Below are positions 35,010-43,802 of a DNA stretch of 64,000 bases, one piece after another. Within the stretch, counting starts at the first letter, position 1; each line of letters begins with the position of its first letter. Under the pieces are notes generated by a model. It ran no database searches, was not told the DNA's origin, and was given only the letters and a program-made list of their open reading frames with translations. Origin of the DNA: PMNU01 sp035479875 (GTDB lineage: Bacteria; Patescibacteriota; Saccharimonadia; Saccharimonadales; UBA4665); NCBI GenBank assembly GCA_035479875.1, contig DATIIH010000001.1, positions 62,001-126,000 on the forward strand, given 5' to 3'. The translations under genes and the position numbers were made by a program.

Positions 35010-35534
35010 ATGACAAAAGCATCTACCAATTACGCCTTTATTGATAGCCAGAACCTCAATCTGGGTGTACGCTCTTTGGATTGGCGGCTGGATTATAAAA
35101 AACTCCGCCTTTACCTCAAGAACAAATATAACGTCGACCAGGCGTTCATATTTATCGGCATGGTGAGCAACAACCAAAGATTGTGTACAGATCTGCAGAA
35201 AGCTGGGTTTGTGCTCGTATTCAAGCCTACGGTGCGATATTTTGAAAATGGCAAACAGACAGTCAAAGGGAATGTTGATGCCGAGTTAGTGCTACACGCA
35301 GCGGCGATTCAATACAAAAACTACGACAAAGCAATAATTGTTAGTGGTGATGGTGACTTTGCCTGCCTCATAGAGTTCCTTGCCGATAACGGCAAACTGC
35401 TGCACGTTCTGGCACCAAACCGCAAATACTCGAAGCTGCTCAAACCATTTTCTAAGCACATAGTTTACGTTGATAGCCTTAAAAAATCCTTAGAATACAA
35501 AAAGACCAGCATCGGCGGTCGGTCGAAACCTTAG
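35010..35534 (+). CDS. NYN-domain (LabA/DUF88, PIN-like) putative RNase
   Basis: A 174-aa protein with the acidic residues of PIN-like nucleases: YAFIDSQNLNLG, KGNVDAELVLHAA and IIVSGDGDFACLI. It probably cleaves RNA in a metal-dependent way. TAAGAT (34996-35001) lies eight bases before ATG; a CATCTA-TAG-TAGATG dyad (34971-34985) sits just upstream, overlapping the VKOR stop. Confidence 0.9.
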   Translation: MTKASTNYAFIDSQNLNLGVRSLDWRLDYKKLRLYLKNKYNVDQAFIFIGMVSNNQRLCTDLQKAGFVLVFKPTVRYFENGKQTVKGNVDAELVLHAAAIQYKNYDKAIIVSGDGDFACLIEFLADNGKLLHVLAPNRKYSKLLKPFSKHIVYVDSLKKSLEYKKTSIGGRSKP

Positions 35535-35666
35535 GCCTATCTGGTCATGGTGATAGCTAAAAAATAGCAAAAAACAGGGTTAAAGTCAATTATGGTAGTT
35601 GGTCATGCCTGCGAAGGCACAGGGGTGGTATACCGCTCATGCTTTTCTGCTACAATAGTTGTAACG

Positions 35667-37037
35667 ATGGCAACGCCACAGCACAAAATATTAACAAAAA
35701 CGGTTGAAGCGCCCGCCGAGGCCCTCGGTAAAGCAATGCTTATGGGGCAGATGATGCGCGACGCCAGCACGAATAGCCAAGTGCTCAAAAAAACCCGCGA
35801 CTACTGGCTGATGTTGGGCCCCGGCCTCACCACCGGCGCGTCAGATGACGACCCCTCCGGTATTGCTACCTACTCGCAAGCCGGCGCTCAGTTCGGGTTT
35901 AAGCTGCTATGGCTGGCACCGTGGACGTTCCCGCTCATGGCCGTAGTGCAAGAGATGTGCGCCCGCATCGGCCTGGTTACTGGCCGCGGACTGGCTGGCA
36001 ATATTCGCGTCTTTTACAGCAAGCGCATCCTTTATTTTTGTACCGCGCTGCTGTTTATGGCCAACGCTTTTAACATTGGAGCCGACCTCGGCGCTATGGC
36101 TAAAGCCGTGCAGCTGCTCAATCCTCATTTTAATTTTGGTTGGCTAGTGGTGGTAATTACATCGTTCAGCCTGCTGCTGCAAATCTTTACGCCTTATGTG
36201 CAATATGCACGCTACCTAAAATGGCTGGCGCTAATACTGCTTTCTTACATCGTGTCGGCCATTTTGGCGCACCCCGACTGGAGCCAGGTACTGCACAACA
36301 CCATTGTGCCGCACATTTCGTTTAACAGAGACCAAATTATTTTGATTTGTGCCGTTTTGGGCACCACCATCTCGCCCTATTTGTTCTTTTGGCAAACCAG
36401 CCAAGAGGTAGAAGAGCAGGTGTTGGATGGCAAACTCACCGTACGCCAGCGCCAGCACGCCGCCAAAGGCGAGATCCGCGCCATGCGCATCGACGTATGG
36501 TCGGGTATGCTGCTGTCTAATTTGGTGATGTTCTTTATTATTGCCGCGGCTGGCGGCATTTTGTTCCCGCACGGCATCACGCACATTCAGACTGCCGCTC
36601 AGGCCGCCGAAGCGCTCAGGCCATTTGCTGGCAACGCCACATACTTCTTGTTTGCGATTGGCATTATTGGCACAGGGCTTTTGGCTATTCCGGTATTGGC
36701 CGGCTCGAGCAGCTATGCGCTCGCCGAATCGCTGCGCTGGAAAGAAGGGCTGTACCGCGACCTGGCACAGGCCAAAGCTTTTTACGGTGTGATTATTATT
36801 TCGATGCTAGTAGGACTGGGCATGAACTTTATTGGCTTGGATCCAATTAAGGCGCTAATTTACGCCGCTGTGGCTAACGCCATTGTAGCGCCGGTCATTA
36901 TCTTCTTTATCGTACGCATTAGCAGCAGCAAAAAATTCATGGGCGGCTGGGCCAACAAAAAATACGTCACTGCCATTGGTTGGCTGGTGTTTGCGTTGAT
37001 GCTGGCCGCCGCAGTAGCGGCAATCGTTTCGTTCTAA
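35667..37037 (+). CDS. NRAMP-like divalent-metal transporter with altered metal-site motifs
   Basis: A 456-aa protein with 11 spans of the SLC11 fold. The first-helix motif is DDPSGIATYSQAG (residues 61-73) where NRAMP proteins have DPGN, and the sixth helix reads GTTISPYLFFWQ (232-243) with no Met of the usual A-x-x-MPH site. This suggests a different ion, as in the Mg-transporting NRAMP relatives, but the substrate is open. Start 35667 follows TACAAT (35651-35656) by ten bases; an upstream start at 35592 would span the promoter. Confidence 0.85.
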   Translation: MATPQHKILTKTVEAPAEALGKAMLMGQMMRDASTNSQVLKKTRDYWLMLGPGLTTGASDDDPSGIATYSQAGAQFGFKLLWLAPWTFPLMAVVQEMCARIGLVTGRGLAGNIRVFYSKRILYFCTALLFMANAFNIGADLGAMAKAVQLLNPHFNFGWLVVVITSFSLLLQIFTPYVQYARYLKWLALILLSYIVSAILAHPDWSQVLHNTIVPHISFNRDQIILICAVLGTTISPYLFFWQTSQEVEEQVLDGKLTVRQRQHAAKGEIRAMRIDVWSGMLLSNLVMFFIIAAAGGILFPHGITHIQTAAQAAEALRPFAGNATYFLFAIGIIGTGLLAIPVLAGSSSYALAESLRWKEGLYRDLAQAKAFYGVIIISMLVGLGMNFIGLDPIKALIYAAVANAIVAPVIIFFIVRISSSKKFMGGWANKKYVTAIGWLVFALMLAAAVAAIVSF

Positions 37038-37038
37038 G

Positions 37039-38268
37039 TTACTCGTGGCGAAGGGCTTCGATAGGATCTTTGCGCGCCGCTTTGATAGCTGGAATCGTGC
37101 CAAACACCACACCAATAACGATTGAAATAACCGCCGCCAACACAATGGCATGCCACGAAATTACCGGCTTGAGACTGGTGTAGGCAAACAACGCGCCCTC
37201 CACGGCGAGCGACAGGGCAATACCCACTACGCCGCCGATCACGCTCAGCACCGCTGCCTCGAGCATAAACTGGCCAAGGATTTGGCGCGAAGTAGCACCC
37301 AGCGCTTTGCGCACCCCAATCTCGTGCATCCGTTCGGTGACGCTCAAAAGCATTATGTTCATGATGCCCACACCGCCAATAAACAGCGAGATAATCGCTA
37401 CTGCTGTAATCCAGTCACTTAAAAGCTGAACCGAGGTACTACCTAGCGCTTCGGTTTGCTGCGGCGAGAGTACTGAAAAATCTTTTTGGCCGCCGTGCGC
37501 CGCTTGCAACCGCGTGCTGAGTGAGGTAATCGTTGACTTCATTACTGCTGGAGTGTCGGCTTTGGCCAGAACAACATATGCGTTGGCGTTGTTTTGAGTA
37601 AGGCTAGCCGCTGTTTGGTATGGGATAAAAATAGCGTTGTCGAAGCTGGCTGTGGGCGAGAAGGGCACCGATTTAAAGCTATCAAACACGCCGCGCACCG
37701 TAAAAACCTGGCCGCGGAAGGTGAAGGTTTGGCCCAGCGGCGCCGGCTCGCCAAACAGTGTAATAGCCACGTGCGAGCCAAGCACGGCTACGTTAGCCGA
37801 ATCTTCGTCCCGGTCCCAAAAACCGCCCTGTGACACTTTTTGGTTGAGTACCTGGGGCAGCTGAGAACTCGTAGCTACCAGCAGAGCATTGGTGGGCCGC
37901 GAGCTCGTGGTGCTTACCTGGCCAGACGCCAGGCCGAGCGGCGCCGCGATACTTACACCTGGCGTTTGCTGCACGGTCTGTACGTCGGTGGTGGTGAGAC
38001 CGGGTGTGCCCAGGCCAAACAAAACGTCATCGGTGGCAAAATCGCCCACGCCGTTGTTAACATGGCCCGGTCGAATCGTAATTAAATTCTTGCCAAAATG
38101 AGTAATCTGCCCAGCGATCTGTTGTTTTACACCCTCGCCAATACCTACCACCGCCACCACTGCTACGACGCCCACGATAACGCCAAGCATAGTGAGCATG
38201 CTGCGCCATTTGGAGGCGCGCACGGCAGCCAGTACCATGCGCGTGTTGCCGCGCATCATTGAGCTCAT
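37039..38268 (-). CDS. ABC transporter permease, MacB/FtsX type
   Basis: A 409-aa protein: N-terminal span (SMLTMLGVIVGVVAVVAVV), large outer MacB_PCD domain (45-280), then three spans in the FtsX domain with the signature IMLLSVTERMHEIGVRKALGA. It works with the ATPase encoded just upstream (ATGA overlap) in export or mechanotransmission of peptides, lipids or antibiotics. The two genes lie convergent to the NRAMP gene. Confidence 0.95.
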   Translation of the reverse strand: MSSMMRGNTRMVLAAVRASKWRSMLTMLGVIVGVVAVVAVVGIGEGVKQQIAGQITHFGKNLITIRPGHVNNGVGDFATDDVLFGLGTPGLTTTDVQTVQQTPGVSIAAPLGLASGQVSTTSSRPTNALLVATSSQLPQVLNQKVSQGGFWDRDEDSANVAVLGSHVAITLFGEPAPLGQTFTFRGQVFTVRGVFDSFKSVPFSPTASFDNAIFIPYQTAASLTQNNANAYVVLAKADTPAVMKSTITSLSTRLQAAHGGQKDFSVLSPQQTEALGSTSVQLLSDWITAVAIISLFIGGVGIMNIMLLSVTERMHEIGVRKALGATSRQILGQFMLEAAVLSVIGGVVGIALSLAVEGALFAYTSLKPVISWHAIVLAAVISIVIGVVFGTIPAIKAARKDPIEALRHE

Positions 38269-39164
38269 ACTTTGCCTTTCTTGCTCGCGCGCCTAGCGGT
38301 CCCGGTGCGAGATTTTGCCGTCGACTTTTTGGCCAGTTTCTTTTTAGGCGGCACCGACTTTGGCTTAATGCCACCCTGAGGTACAGTCTTCATAATCGTA
38401 GATACACCGGCCAAAAGATCGTCCTCGGTTGCAACATGCACGCTGTACATATTCTTGCGCGCTGTTCTAGCGATTTCGCCAATGGCTGTAGTCTCGTCCT
38501 CTACAATTGTGCCATCGTGCATATACACCACGCGCGTAGCGTAACGGGTGAGCTCCGGGTTGTGCGTGACAAATAAAATGGTGTTGCCCGTTTTGTGGAT
38601 TTCGCTCAAAAGCTCCATTACTAGGCGCGAGCTGGCGCTATCGAGGTTGCCAGTGGGCTCGTCGGCGATAATAATCTTAGGATCATTAATAAGTGCGCGG
38701 GCAATTGCGACGCACTGGGCCTGGCCGCCGCTTAAGTGACGCGGATAAAAAAACTCGCGGCCAGATAACCCCACGCGCTCCAGCATGTCCATCGCCCGTT
38801 TAATGCGCCGTCGGTTGCTCACACCCTTATACAACAAGGGCAGGGCGACGTTCTCGAGCACGGTCAAACGCGGCAGCAGATTAAAAAACTGGAATACAAA
38901 ACCAATGGTGTCGCGCCGGATCTTTGCGCGCCGGCCCGGGCGCAAGCGCTCCACGGCGCGGCCATGCAAGGCGTATGCACCGTGAGTTGGACGATCCAAC
39001 AGGCCGATAATGTTCATGAGCGTGGATTTGCCGCAGCCGGACGGGCCCATCACTGCCACAAATTCACCTTCGTCGAGTGTAAGGTTAACCTCGTCGAGTG
39101 CGACCGTTGTCGCATCGCCAAAGCCATACAACTTACTAACATTTTGCAGATCAATAATCGCCAT
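38265..39164 (-). CDS. ABC transporter ATPase, MacB/LolD type, with basic C-terminal extension
   Basis: A 299-aa protein: Walker A GPSGCGKST, signature HLSGGQAQCVAIARAL (where LSGGQQQRVAIARAL is usual), Walker B IIIADEPTGNLD and the switch His in LFVTHNPEL. Residues 235-299 form an extra tail ending in a Lys/Arg/Pro-rich stretch. TACACT (minus strand, 39172-39177) lies seven bases before ATG, with AAGGTGA in the same gap. Partner of the permease at 37039. Confidence 0.93.
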   Translation of the reverse strand: MAIIDLQNVSKLYGFGDATTVALDEVNLTLDEGEFVAVMGPSGCGKSTLMNIIGLLDRPTHGAYALHGRAVERLRPGRRAKIRRDTIGFVFQFFNLLPRLTVLENVALPLLYKGVSNRRRIKRAMDMLERVGLSGREFFYPRHLSGGQAQCVAIARALINDPKIIIADEPTGNLDSASSRLVMELLSEIHKTGNTILFVTHNPELTRYATRVVYMHDGTIVEDETTAIGEIARTARKNMYSVHVATEDDLLAGVSTIMKTVPQGGIKPKSVPPKKKLAKKSTAKSRTGTARRASKKGKV

Positions 39165-39226
39165 TCACCTTAGTGTACCCTTGTGACAACGCCGGCCGCA
39201 AGGTGTTTTTGTTGCGGTTTTTGCGA

Positions 39227-39300
39227 TATAATCCTCTTGGTGCACAGACTGTACGTTATGGCCAGTCTGAGCCGGGAACACTCAGGTGCCACTGGCACCT
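39227..39300 (+). promoter_or_regulatory. tRNA-Ser promoter and two-hairpin leader
   Basis: TATAAT at 39227-39232 predicts transcription from about 39239. The leader contains CAGACTG/CAGTCTG (39245-39251 with 39263-39269) and AGGTGCC-ACT-GGCACCT (39284-39300). The second stem ends exactly three bases, TCC, before the tRNA. Confidence 0.65.
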
Positions 39301-39303
39301 TCC

Positions 39304-39393
39304 GGAGAGGTCGCATAGTGGTCTAGTGCGCCGCCTTGGAAAGGCGGTATAGGGGCAACTCTATCGAGGGTTCAAATCCCTCCCTCTCCGCCA
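39304..39393 (+). tRNA. tRNA-Ser (anticodon GGA)
   Basis: Acceptor stem GGAGAGG (39304-39310) pairs with CCTCTCC (39383-39389). The anticodon arm is CCGCC-TTGGAAA-GGCGG, giving GGA. There is a long variable arm, typical of serine tRNAs. The T arm is GAGGG-TTCAAAT-CCCTC. CCA is encoded (39391-39393). Confidence 0.97.
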
Positions 39394-39429
39394 ATCTCGA
39401 ATAAGCTCGCATCCCGCGGGCTTTTTGAT

Positions 39430-39990
39430 TTACGCGGTTTGTTGTTTGAGCCAGCGGAGCAGGACGAGGGCGATACGCTCTTCTTGCATCTTGCCGTCCA
39501 AAATCATTTTTTCGACTTCGGCGTAAGCATACATTTGTACGTCAATGCCTTGGACCTCATCTTCTTTTAAGTCTTGGCCGTTGGGATGCGGCTGCCAGTT
39601 GGTGGCTTCAAACACATATAAATCCCACTCCACGGTGGCGCCAAGCGAAGACTTTTTGTAAAGCTTGACGTCATTAATTTGAATACCGGCTTCCTCGGCG
39701 GCTTCTTCCTTGGCCTTGGCCGCAGCTGCGTCTATGATATCGTCGCTGCTTTGGCGATGCTTTTCAAACTCATCTAGCGAGTTGAACACTTTGCCGCCAG
39801 GCAAACGAAAGTCCCAATCGTCGAGCTCCCACCGATGCTCGCGAGTTAGTAGCACTTTGCGTGCTGTTTTATCGGCAATAATCACCCGCACGCCAGGTGC
39901 GCGGCGAGCAACTTCGAATATGCGGCCGTCAGGCTGAGGTATCTGAATGAGTTCGAATATCCTACCCGTTGCAAATATTTCTTCTGACAC
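39430..39990 (-). CDS. NUDIX hydrolase (ADP-ribose pyrophosphatase-like)
   Basis: A 186-aa protein. VLLTREHRWELDDWDFRLPGG leads into an expanded NUDIX region: GGKVFNSLDEFEKH, a 15-residue insertion, then AKAKEEAAEEAGI, with Lys in place of the usual Arg of REUXEE. It resembles NudF/ADP-sugar pyrophosphatases. The start is GTG at 39990, with AGGAG five bases upstream; the nearby ATG is out of frame. Confidence 0.85.
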   Translation of the reverse strand: MSEEIFATGRIFELIQIPQPDGRIFEVARRAPGVRVIIADKTARKVLLTREHRWELDDWDFRLPGGKVFNSLDEFEKHRQSSDDIIDAAAAKAKEEAAEEAGIQINDVKLYKKSSLGATVEWDLYVFEATNWQPHPNGQDLKEDEVQGIDVQMYAYAEVEKMILDGKMQEERIALVLLRWLKQQTA

Positions 39991-39999
39991 ACATACTCC

Positions 40000-40614
40000 T
40001 TATTGTTTCGACTGTAGGGTGGGCGCCTTAGCTACGGCAGCCCGCACGCGTTCTAGAACGTCGTCATAATCATACGCCTCACCGAGCGTGATGTCGGCGG
40101 GCAGGTTACGCCGACAATCCTCAAACTGCTGCCAAAATGTATCAAACTGAGCCAACAGATCTTGATCGTCATGGCGATTGCGCTGGCTCATACGCCTACG
40201 AATAACTACGGGCGGCATGTCAAATCGGATAATAAACGACAGCGCCCCAAGCCTTTTAACGTGCTTAAGATAAAACTGCCAAACGCGGTCCATGCTGGCG
40301 TCGATAATAAAGAGCTGGTTGCGATCATGCTTTATTACCTCTTGGATGATACGGTCACTCAAAGAGGGCATAGAGATTTGCGCAGGATCGCTTCCAAAAC
40401 TTCGAATCATCTCTCGCAATGCATCGCTCTGCAAACACTGGGCGTGCAAATCGGCAGCCAAGTGGTTTGCCAGTGTAGTCTTGCCGCAGCCGGGCGTGCC
40501 ACTAAAGGTCACGAGCATGAGCGGCTGGGACAAATCACGGTTTGTAAGCTGAGCGAGGTATGCATTGGTGACCTGGGTAGCCAGTGGTTCTGGTATATCA
40601 ACGAGATCCGACAT
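40000..40614 (-). CDS. P-loop kinase-like ATPase (AAA_33 type)
   Basis: A 204-aa protein with Walker A VTFSGTPGCGKTTLANHLA, FIIDASMDRVW (Walker-B-like region) and the lid RRRMSQRNRHDD. Such proteins phosphorylate small molecules, nucleosides or polynucleotide ends; the substrate is unknown. ATG 40614 is preferred over the longer frame to 40707 because TATAAT (minus strand, 40621-40626) ends six bases before it. Confidence 0.8.
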   Translation of the reverse strand: MSDLVDIPEPLATQVTNAYLAQLTNRDLSQPLMLVTFSGTPGCGKTTLANHLAADLHAQCLQSDALREMIRSFGSDPAQISMPSLSDRIIQEVIKHDRNQLFIIDASMDRVWQFYLKHVKRLGALSFIIRFDMPPVVIRRRMSQRNRHDDQDLLAQFDTFWQQFEDCRRNLPADITLGEAYDYDDVLERVRAAVAKAPTLQSKQ

Positions 40615-40707
40615 GGACACATTATAACAATCGACCAGTCGGTGGTCACAAATCTCACCGAACAATATAGCCGGTTGTATATAATAAATAGGCGACAAGG
40701 AGGGCAT

Positions 40708-41343
40708 ATGAAGCTAACGAAATACGGGCACGCCTGCATCGTGTTGGAAGAGCAGGGCCAAAAACTGGTGATTGACCCCGGCATTATGACACCGGAGCTA
40801 GGAGATGTAAGCGGCGTGGTAGCCATAGTGATAACGCACGGGCACGCCGATCACGTGACCAAAGAGCATCTGGACGCCATCCTGAGCGCCAGTCCGGGTG
40901 CCAAAATCTCTACGCCAAGCGACGCGGCAGAAAAGTTAACTGGCATGCCAGTAACGGCCGTAAAGGCTGGCGACAAGCAGAGCGTTGGACCATTCAAGCT
41001 GGAGTTTTCTGGCGATCTACACCACCTCGTACACGAATCCTGGCCAGTCTGCGAAAACGTCGGCGTAATGGTTAACGAAACGCTCTACTATCCTGGCGAT
41101 TCGTACACCACACCCGGCCGTCCAGTAAAAGTCCTGGCGCTGCCGGTGAGCGGCCCGTGGCTCAAAACCGGCGAAGTCATGGATTACTTGGATGCGGTAA
41201 AGCCAGGCACGGCGTTCCCCACGCACGATGGCATGTTATCCGTGAGCGGCAAAGCGATGTACGAAGATTGGACCAAACAACTATGCGCCAAGCACAACAT
41301 TACGTGGCGGGCATTAGAAGACGGCGAATCAATGGATATCTAA
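40708..41343 (+). CDS. Metallo-beta-lactamase-fold hydrolase (UlaG-like)
   Basis: A 211-aa protein opening MKLTKYGHACIVLE, with the metal motif ITHGHADHVTKEHL (HxHxDH), SGDLHHLVHE, YYPGDSY and FPTHDGM. Members cleave phosphodiesters or lactones; the function here is open. AAGGAGG lies five bases before the ATG at 40708; the frame is open upstream to 40162, but that part is antisense to the kinase gene. Confidence 0.9.
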   Translation: MKLTKYGHACIVLEEQGQKLVIDPGIMTPELGDVSGVVAIVITHGHADHVTKEHLDAILSASPGAKISTPSDAAEKLTGMPVTAVKAGDKQSVGPFKLEFSGDLHHLVHESWPVCENVGVMVNETLYYPGDSYTTPGRPVKVLALPVSGPWLKTGEVMDYLDAVKPGTAFPTHDGMLSVSGKAMYEDWTKQLCAKHNITWRALEDGESMDI

Positions 41344-41344
41344 C

Positions 41345-42061
41345 CTAGGCGTTGGCCGAAACAAACGTGCCAACCGGCTGCTTGTTCACAGCGGCCAACA
41401 ACGCGCCAGGTTCCATGGCTTTGTACACCATAATAGGCATATTGAATTCCATAGCGAGAGCTAGCGCGGTTTTGTCCATTACCTTAATCTCGGGGTTGTC
41501 GAGAGCGGTTTTGTAGTCCAGGTGGTCATACTTTTGGGCGTCGTCAAACTGAGTGGGGTCTTTGTCGTATACGCCATCGACTTTCGTGGCTTTAAAGACC
41601 ACTTCGCAGCCCAGCTCAAGGGCAAAGTTCACCGCCGCGGTATCGTTGGTAACGTAGGGCCGGGCAGTCCCGCCGCCAATGATCACCACACGCCGGCGCT
41701 CCAAATGCTTTTCGGCTAAGCGGTAGGTGTACGATTCGGTAGCCTGGGGCGCAAAAAAGTTACTCATGCAGCGGGTAACAACGCCTTCACTTTCAAAAAT
41801 GTCGGTCATAGCCATGGCGTTCATAACGCCGCTCAACATGCCCATATGGTCGGCCGTAACGCGCCTGATGCCGTCACCAGCCACTGCCGCGCCGCGCACC
41901 ATGTTGCCGCCACCAACCACAATTATTAATTTACAGCCGGCTTTGACTACTTTGTCGCACTCAGTAGCCCAATAATGAATTACCTGAGGATCCAGGCCCA
42001 GCTGGTGATGGCCGCCGCCGAGTTGCTCACCCGAAATTTTTAGCAGGACGCGTTGGTACAT
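41345..42061 (-). CDS. pyrH: UMP kinase
   Basis: A 238-aa amino-acid-kinase-fold enzyme: VLLKISGEQLGGG, IIVVGGGNMVRG, RVTADHMGMLSGVMNAMAM, VVIIGGGTARPYVTNDTAA, KATKVDGVYDKDP. It phosphorylates UMP to UDP for RNA and wall-sugar nucleotides. It is complete and normal in length. A divergent paralogue is encoded immediately upstream (42105), with a 43-bp gap. Confidence 0.95.
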   Translation of the reverse strand: MYQRVLLKISGEQLGGGHHQLGLDPQVIHYWATECDKVVKAGCKLIIVVGGGNMVRGAAVAGDGIRRVTADHMGMLSGVMNAMAMTDIFESEGVVTRCMSNFFAPQATESYTYRLAEKHLERRRVVIIGGGTARPYVTNDTAAVNFALELGCEVVFKATKVDGVYDKDPTQFDDAQKYDHLDYKTALDNPEIKVMDKTALALAMEFNMPIMVYKAMEPGALLAAVNKQPVGTFVSANA

Positions 42062-42104
42062 TACTTTTAGGCTAGCAGACCGTGAGGCAAAATGCTATTG
42101 GTTT

Positions 42105-42926
42105 TTAGGCGAAGACGGGTTCGAAATTGGGGTCAGGGACGACGTAGGTGCCCGTACCGCTCATGATTTCATCGGGCTTGGCGCGTAAACCGTGTAGCAT
42201 CATCGGCTCGCCGCTGTTGATGATCAAATCCAGACCTGGCTCATCTACGGCGTGCAAGCCTAGCGCGCGCATGGTATGAGCCGAGATTTGAGCGTAACGA
42301 CGCGGCATTGGCAGGCCATTGGCAAGCGCCACTTTTGGATCACTCTCATAAACGCCGCCATGTTCGGTAGCTTTAAGGGCAAGTGGGTCAAACTCGTTGC
42401 CGAACATCGCCCGGAAGGCCTTGAGGTGGTCGATTATGCCGCTATCGGTACTTTGGTTAGGAATGCCTGATCCGCCAGCGATCAGTGCGAGTAAGCCGGA
42501 TTCGATGCACGCGCGGATGGCCTCGGGCGTCGCAGGTTCAAGTGCGTCCATACCTGGTAAGCCAATGTTCATGGTCTCGGCCAAGAGTACTCGATGCGGA
42601 ACGCCAATGCTGCGCAAATCATCCGCCACCACCAACGTATTCATTGCAGTACCAAGCAAACCGATCCAGTCGGCGACCACATGACCCATATTTTGCTTCT
42701 TTACCAATTCACGGCCTCTAAAACCGCCATTCCCGGCGCCCATAACAACAAAAGCGCCCACGACGCGGTGGTCATTGGGCTGAGTAACGTATTGCTGGAG
42801 CTCAGCAAGTCCGCGGGAGGTATCGATGCGGGCACTCTCGGTCCACGGCACGACGGAGCTAGGGTCGTCAAGCAAGGCCATGCCCGACTGTTTAGCTGCA
42901 AAAACCAAAGGCTTCTCTCTAGACAT
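42105..42926 (-). CDS. Divergent amino-acid-kinase-fold protein, PyrH paralogue
   Basis: A 273-aa protein that aligns with PyrH block by block: VVMGAGNGGFRGRE for the VGGGN loop, HVVADWIGLLGTAMNTLVVAD for the TADHMGMLSGVMNAMAM helix, LIAGGSGIPNQSTDSG for IIGGGTARPYVTNDTA, and LKATEHGGVYESDPK for the FKATKVDGVYDKDP loop. The N-terminal LLKISGE strand is replaced by an unrelated-looking lead. It may be a non-canonical NMP kinase or a regulator. TATAAT (minus strand, 42935-42940) eight bases before ATG gives an independent leaderless mRNA. Confidence 0.75.
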   Translation of the reverse strand: MSREKPLVFAAKQSGMALLDDPSSVVPWTESARIDTSRGLAELQQYVTQPNDHRVVGAFVVMGAGNGGFRGRELVKKQNMGHVVADWIGLLGTAMNTLVVADDLRSIGVPHRVLLAETMNIGLPGMDALEPATPEAIRACIESGLLALIAGGSGIPNQSTDSGIIDHLKAFRAMFGNEFDPLALKATEHGGVYESDPKVALANGLPMPRRYAQISAHTMRALGLHAVDEPGLDLIINSGEPMMLHGLRAKPDEIMSGTGTYVVPDPNFEPVFA

Positions 42927-43001
42927 CTTTGCCGATTATACACTGTTATTCGAAAAATTCAACTGGTGGCTCTCTGTAAGAATGCACGTTATACTGGCTG
43001 T

Positions 43002-43802
43002 ATGGTTAAAATTTACTCGTGGAACGTGAATGGTATCCGGGCTGTAGTGCGCAAAGAATTATTTAAACCGTTTATCGACGCCGAACAGCCGGACATTTTG
43101 TGCCTGCAAGAGACTAAAGCCGAGCAAGGGCAGGCGGTGGTAGACCTCTCCGGCTACGAAGAATATTGGAACTCAGCCGTCAAAAAGGGCTACAGCGGCA
43201 CGGCCATTTTTAGCAAAATCAAGCCGCTAGCCGTGCTTAACGGTTTCCCCGAAGACATCATTAGTAAATACAAAGTGACGGGCGACACCTACGGCGACCC
43301 AAACAAAGAGGGGCGAGTGATCGCCGCCGAATTCGACAAATTTTACGTGGTAACGGTGTACACGCCCAACACCAAAGACGACCTCTCGCGCGTGCCGCTA
43401 CGCGAAAAGCACTGGGACCCGGCGTTTTTGGCCTACTGCAAGCAGCTCGAAAAAAATAAGCCGGTGGCGTTTTGCGGCGACCTCAACGTAGCTCACACCG
43501 AAGACGACCTCGCCAACCCCACACCCAACCGTGGTAAACACGGCTTTACCGACGAAGAACGCCGCGGCTTTCAAAACTTTTTAGACGCCGGCTTTGTAGA
43601 CACTCTGCGCTTGTTTAAAAAAGGTAACGGCTTTTACACCTGGTGGACGCACTTTGCTAACGCCCGCGCGCGGAACGTCGGCTGGCGGATCGACTACTTC
43701 TTAGTGTCCAGCGCGCTCAAAAGCAAAGTCAAAACCGCCGACATCCACCCCAAAATCATGGGCTCCGACCACTGCCCAATAAGCATCACCCTGGACGTTT
43801 AA
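43002..43802 (+). CDS. xth: Exodeoxyribonuclease III / AP endonuclease
   Basis: A 266-aa EEP-fold enzyme: YSWNVNGIRA, LCLQETKAEQ (metal Glu), VYTPNTKDDLSR, FCGDLNVAHTEDDL, FYTWWTHFANARARNVGWRI split across the substrate face, and the final GSDHCPI. It nicks DNA at abasic sites and trims 3' ends. ATG 43002 follows TATACT (42990-42995) by six bases; a longer frame to 42594 is antisense to the PyrH paralogue. First gene of a tight operon with MutT- and MazG-like genes. Confidence 0.95.
   Translation: MVKIYSWNVNGIRAVVRKELFKPFIDAEQPDILCLQETKAEQGQAVVDLSGYEEYWNSAVKKGYSGTAIFSKIKPLAVLNGFPEDIISKYKVTGDTYGDPNKEGRVIAAEFDKFYVVTVYTPNTKDDLSRVPLREKHWDPAFLAYCKQLEKNKPVAFCGDLNVAHTEDDLANPTPNRGKHGFTDEERRGFQNFLDAGFVDTLRLFKKGNGFYTWWTHFANARARNVGWRIDYFLVSSALKSKVKTADIHPKIMGSDHCPISITLDV

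Noticed and set aside
40162..40707. N-terminal extension of the UlaG-like gene
   Set aside because: It runs antisense through the P-loop kinase gene; the Shine-Dalgarno and family start are at 40708.
42594..43001. N-terminal extension of the AP endonuclease gene
   Set aside because: Antisense to the PyrH paralogue; the family start and TATACT box place the ATG at 43002.
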